From Streptomyces sp. NBC_00820 (GTDB lineage: Bacteria; Actinomycetota; Actinomycetes; Streptomycetales; Streptomycetaceae): a DNA stretch of 64,000 bases. The notes below the pieces were generated by a model. It searched no databases and had not been told where the DNA came from. It saw only the letters and a list, made by a program, of their open reading frames with translations. A program made the position numbers and the translations under genes. Below, in pieces: positions 61,254 to 64,000 of this stretch. Each line of letters begins with the position of its first letter. The first letter of the stretch is position 1. The stretch is taken from the NCBI RefSeq assembly GCF_036347055.1, contig NZ_CP108882.1, forward strand, positions 5,312,501-5,376,500. The letters run 5' to 3'.

Positions 61254-63625
61254 TACTGGCAGGCCTCGCAGGACTCGGGGTTCTCAAGGGAGCAGGCGAC
61301 GGCGTCGGGGTCGGCGGCCTGCTGGACGGGAATGGTGGCCTGCGCCTTGGCGGCGCGGGCGATGCGGGTCGCCGGGCGCGAGCGCAGGTAGTACGTCGTC
61401 TTCAGGCCCTGCTTCCAGGCGTACGAGTACATCGAGGAGAGCTTGCCGATGGTCGGCGTCTCCAGGAACAGGTTCAGCGACTGCGCCTGGTCCAGGAACG
61501 GGGTACGGGCCGCCGCCATGTCGATCAGGCCGCGCTGCGGGATCTCCCACGCCGTGCGGTACAGCCGCCGTACGTCCTCGGGGATCCAGACGAAGTCCTG
61601 CACCGAGCCGCTGGCGTCGCGCAGCGCCTCACGGGTGCGCGCGTCCCACACGCCCAGCTCCTTGAGCTCGCGCACCAGGTACGAGTTGACCTGGAGGAAC
61701 TCGCCGGACAGCGTCTCGCGCTTGAACAGGTTGGACACCTGCGGCTCGATGCACTCGTACACGCCCGCGATGGACGCGATGGTGGCCGTCGGCGCGATGG
61801 CGAGCAGCAGGGAGTTGCGCATGCCGACCGAGGCGATCCGCTCCCGCAGGGCCGCCCAGCGCTCGGGCCAGTTCAGCTCGACGTCGAAGTGGTCGGGGTG
61901 CAGCACACCCCGGGCCGTACGGGTCTTCTCCCAGGCCGGCAGCGGGCCGCTGCGCTCGGCCAGGTCGGCGGAGGCCTCGTACGCGGCGAGCATGATGCGC
62001 TCGGCGATGCGCGAGGACAGGGCCTTCGCCTCGGCGGAGTCGAAGGGCAGACGCAGCTTGAAGAAGACGTCCTGCAGACCCATGGCACCCAGGCCCACCG
62101 GACGCCACTTGGCGTTGGAGCGGCCCGCCTGCTCGGTCGGGTAGAAGTTGATGTCCACGACGCGGTCGAGGAAGGTCACCGCGGTGCGGACCGTCTCGTC
62201 CAGCCGCTTCCAGTCGATGTCCCCGTCGACGACGAAGGCGCCCAGGTTCACCGAACCGAGGTTGCAGACCGCCGTCTCGCCGTCGTCCGTGACCTCCAGG
62301 ATCTCCGTGCAGAGGTTGGAGGAGTGGACGACGTTGCCCGGCTCGGCCGTCTGGTTGGCGGTGCGGTTGGCGGCGTCCTTGAAGGTCATCCAGCCGTTGC
62401 CGGTCTGCGCGAGGGTGCGCATCATGCGGCCGTACAGCTCACGGGCCGGCATGGCCTTCTTCGCGAGCCCCGCGGCCTCGGCCTTGCGGTAGGCGGCGTC
62501 GAACTCCGCGCCCCACAGGTCGACCAGCTCGGGCACGTCCGCCGGGGAGAACAGCGACCACTGCTCGTCGGCGTTGACCCGGCGCATGAACTCGTCCGGG
62601 ATCCAGTGCGCGAGGTTCAGGTTGTGCGTACGGCGCGCGTCCTCACCGGTGTTGTCGCGCAGCTCCAGGAACTCCTCGATGTCGGAGTGCCAGGTCTCCA
62701 GGTACACCGCGGCCGCGCCCTTGCGCCGGCCGCCCTGGTTCACCGCGGCGACCGAGGCGTCGAGGGTCTTCAGGAACGGCACGATGCCGTTGGAGTGCCC
62801 GTTGGTGCCGCGGATCAGCGAACCGCGGCTGCGGATACGGGAGTACGACAGACCGATGCCGCCGGCGTGCTTGGAGAGGCGGGCCACCTGGTGGTAGCGG
62901 TCGTAGATGGAGTCCAGCTCGTCCAGCGGGGAGTCGAGCAGGTAGCAGGACGACATCTGGGGATGCCGCGTGCCGGAGTTGAAGAGCGTGGGGGAGGACG
63001 GGAGGTAGTCCAGGCGGCTCATCAGGCCGTAGAGCGCGGTGACCTCGTCCACGGAGCGGGCGCTGTCGTCCTCGGCCAGACCGCACGCGACGCGCAGCAT
63101 GAAGTGCTGGGGGGTCTCGATCACGTGCCGGGTGATCGGGTGGCGCAGCAGGTAGCGGCTGTGCAGCGTGCGCAGGCCGAAGTAGCCGAAGCGGTCGTCG
63201 GCGCCCGTGTCGATCAGCGCGTCCAGCCGCTCGGCGTGCAGCCGCACGAACTCGGCGGTGCGGTCGGCGACGAGCCCTTCCCGGTGCCCGACCACGACGG
63301 ACTCCGTGAAGGAGGTCACCCCCTGCGAGGCGGCCTCGGCGCGGATGGAGAGGGTCAACAGGCGGGCGGCCAGGCGCGAGTACGCGGGGTCCTCGGAGAT
63401 CAGGCCGGCGGCCGCCTCCGTGGCCAGTTCGCGCAGCTCCGCCTCGTCGGCCCGGGCCGAGCGGCCGCGCAGCGCGGCGGCGGCGACCCGGCCGGGGTCG
63501 GCGTCGGGGAGGTCGGCGGTCAGCTCGGTCAGGGTCCGCAGCAGCGCGGCACCCGGACCGTCGGTCTCCACCGGGGCCTCGGTCGCCAAGGTGGCTGAAG
63601 CCGGATCGGCAGGCGCGATGGTCAC
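61253..63625 (-). CDS. nrdA: NrdA: class I ribonucleotide reductase, large (catalytic) subunit
   Basis: 790 residues. It reduces ribonucleoside diphosphates. The N-terminal about 100 residues include an ATP-cone-like remnant. Catalytic parts: SSPTLFNSGTRHPQMSSCYLLD (substrate-site Cys), NLCTEILE (Asn-x-Cys-x-Glu radical site), IAPTATIASI (phosphate loop) and the redox-active C-terminal CEAC. The start is GTG at 63625 with GAGGGAGAG upstream; the frame is open for 89 more codons, but that part is the riboswitch leader. Coupled to nrdB by TAATG. Confidence 0.95.
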   Translation of the reverse strand: MTIAPADPASATLATEAPVETDGPGAALLRTLTELTADLPDADPGRVAAAALRGRSARADEAELRELATEAAAGLISEDPAYSRLAARLLTLSIRAEAASQGVTSFTESVVVGHREGLVADRTAEFVRLHAERLDALIDTGADDRFGYFGLRTLHSRYLLRHPITRHVIETPQHFMLRVACGLAEDDSARSVDEVTALYGLMSRLDYLPSSPTLFNSGTRHPQMSSCYLLDSPLDELDSIYDRYHQVARLSKHAGGIGLSYSRIRSRGSLIRGTNGHSNGIVPFLKTLDASVAAVNQGGRRKGAAAVYLETWHSDIEEFLELRDNTGEDARRTHNLNLAHWIPDEFMRRVNADEQWSLFSPADVPELVDLWGAEFDAAYRKAEAAGLAKKAMPARELYGRMMRTLAQTGNGWMTFKDAANRTANQTAEPGNVVHSSNLCTEILEVTDDGETAVCNLGSVNLGAFVVDGDIDWKRLDETVRTAVTFLDRVVDINFYPTEQAGRSNAKWRPVGLGAMGLQDVFFKLRLPFDSAEAKALSSRIAERIMLAAYEASADLAERSGPLPAWEKTRTARGVLHPDHFDVELNWPERWAALRERIASVGMRNSLLLAIAPTATIASIAGVYECIEPQVSNLFKRETLSGEFLQVNSYLVRELKELGVWDARTREALRDASGSVQDFVWIPEDVRRLYRTAWEIPQRGLIDMAAARTPFLDQAQSLNLFLETPTIGKLSSMYSYAWKQGLKTTYYLRSRPATRIARAAKAQATIPVQQAADPDAVACSLENPESCEACQ

Positions 63626-63761
63626 GTGGGGGCTCTCCCTCGCTCGGCACGGGGGCCTGGCGGAGGGCATTGGCAGCACGAGCGCACACGGCGTCGCGTC
63701 CACCGGCCCACTCCACGAGGCCCGGACGTCTTGGGGCACCCGGACCGGACGGCCGGGCGCG

Positions 63762-63876
63762 GCTGTCGACAGGTCCTCGGACTGACCGAGCACACGCCGC
63801 CTCAGGGACGGACACGTACAAGTACACCGTTGCGGGACAGTTCCGGATTCGCACCGGATTCCCCTGCGGCGACAGC
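63762..63876 (-). ncRNA. Cobalamin (B12) riboswitch in the nrdA leader
   Basis: Minus-strand aptamer. P1 pairs GCTGTCG (63876-63870) with CGACAGC (63768-63762). The conserved core reads GGGGAATCCGGTGCGAATCC, then GGAACTGTCCCGCAACGGTG (63864-63826). The B12 box AGTCCGAGGACCTG is at 63783-63770. B12 repression of the Streptomyces class Ia nrd operon by a riboswitch is established. The 136 bases between aptamer and GTG form the expression platform; I could not assign a single terminator or anti-ribosome-site helix. Confidence 0.95.
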
Positions 63877-63883
63877 GATGACG

Positions 63884-63930
63884 AGCATACATCTAGTGCT
63901 GGGCTGCCGTGGCACCACCAGATGTTGTGT
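63884..63930 (-). promoter_or_regulatory. Pair of NrdR boxes upstream of nrdA
   Basis: On the minus strand, box 1 ACACAACATCTGGTGG (63930-63915) and box 2 GCACTAGATGTATGCT (63899-63884) both fit the NrdR consensus acaCwAtATaTwGtgt in most positions. The gap is 15 bases, so starts are 31 bases apart (three helical turns), the usual NrdR arrangement. Box 2 overlaps a possible -10 (TATGCT, 63889-63884), which would put the transcript start near the aptamer's first base. Confidence 0.8.
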
Positions 63931-64000
63931 CTGCTGTGTGTCGTGCTGGATTCAGAGCGTCAACACGCACGGCAGCGGGCCGCCGTGGGACATGCTCCAC
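63931..64000. other. Window edge upstream of the nrd promoter
   Basis: Seventy bases without a supported gene. A TTGACG hexamer on the minus strand (63963-63958) could be a -35 box, but no matching -10 at 17-18 bases was convincing. Confidence 0.4.

Noticed and set aside
63626..63892. N-terminal extension of NrdA by 89 codons
   Set aside because: This segment is the cobalamin riboswitch and leader; GTG 63625 has the ribosome site.

Overview
The window is about 72-73% GC with strong G/C third-codon bias. It carries WhiB-like, SigR/RsrA, mycoredoxin and epi-isozizaene synthase/CYP170 genes, which marks it as chromosome-core DNA of a Streptomyces. The gene order resembles the S. coelicolor region around SCO5178-SCO5226 (recalled from family knowledge, not searched). 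No rRNA, CRISPR array or intact insertion sequence was seen.

Layout. (1) 1-7.5 kb: the end of a spherulin-4-like gene with a 9-bp minisatellite, moeZ (sulfur-carrier activation), a small membrane protein, a lipoprotein peptidase, a large UPF0104 membrane protein with a kinase-like insert, and an alkyltransferase-like DNA repair protein. (2) 7.7-20.6 kb: a DNA repair and redox block, adnA-adnB (helicase-nucleases), an M20 peptidase, nudC, mycoredoxin and uvrD2. (3) 20.6-25 kb: wblC (WhiB7 type) with a WhiB7-type promoter, an upstream ORF and an intrinsic terminator in its leader; then a coupled ThiF-like/ABC1-kinase pair on the other strand. (4) 25-38 kb: a DUF45 metallopeptidase, a TerD-AIM24 plus two AIM24 operon, Nudix plus DUF2342 zincin, an atypical SDR, moaE, a Lon-like PDZ protease, a PPA1309 protein and a UPF0182 protein. 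(5) 38-44 kb: two identical initiator tRNA genes flanking a Sel1-repeat gene, then a divergent Fur-type regulator/catalase pair, a CBS protein and hisN. (6) 44-50 kb: TetR, a SugE-type exporter, rsgA, aroA, an M50 peptidase, an HMCES/YedK-type protein and a small hydrolase. (7) 50.4-56.4 kb: sigR-rsrA, two tandem membrane HD-domain genes, a TPR protein and def. (8) 56.6-59.1 kb: the two-gene albaflavenone cassette. (9) 59.2-64 kb: a secreted protein, a MITE-like element, and the class I ribonucleotide reductase genes nrdA-nrdB behind a cobalamin riboswitch and a pair of NrdR boxes.

How it fits together. The order adnA-adnB-nudC-mrx-uvrD2-whiB7/wblC-ABC1 kinase, followed further on by zincin, PDZ-Lon and UPF0182, parallels M. 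tuberculosis Rv3202c to Rv3193c, so much of 7.7-38 kb is an old actinobacterial neighbourhood. Thiol-oxidative stress is a recurring theme: sigR-rsrA, a textbook SigR promoter in front of mycoredoxin about 32 kb away, and a Fur-type regulator/catalase pair. Several regulatory elements are read directly from sequence: sigRp2 with the start of the long SigR' form, the wblC promoter and attenuator, the B12 riboswitch with NrdR boxes, and many intrinsic terminators. Lineage-level novelty lies mainly in short tandem repeats (9, 14, 30, 37 and 45 bp units), some of them inside essential-type genes.
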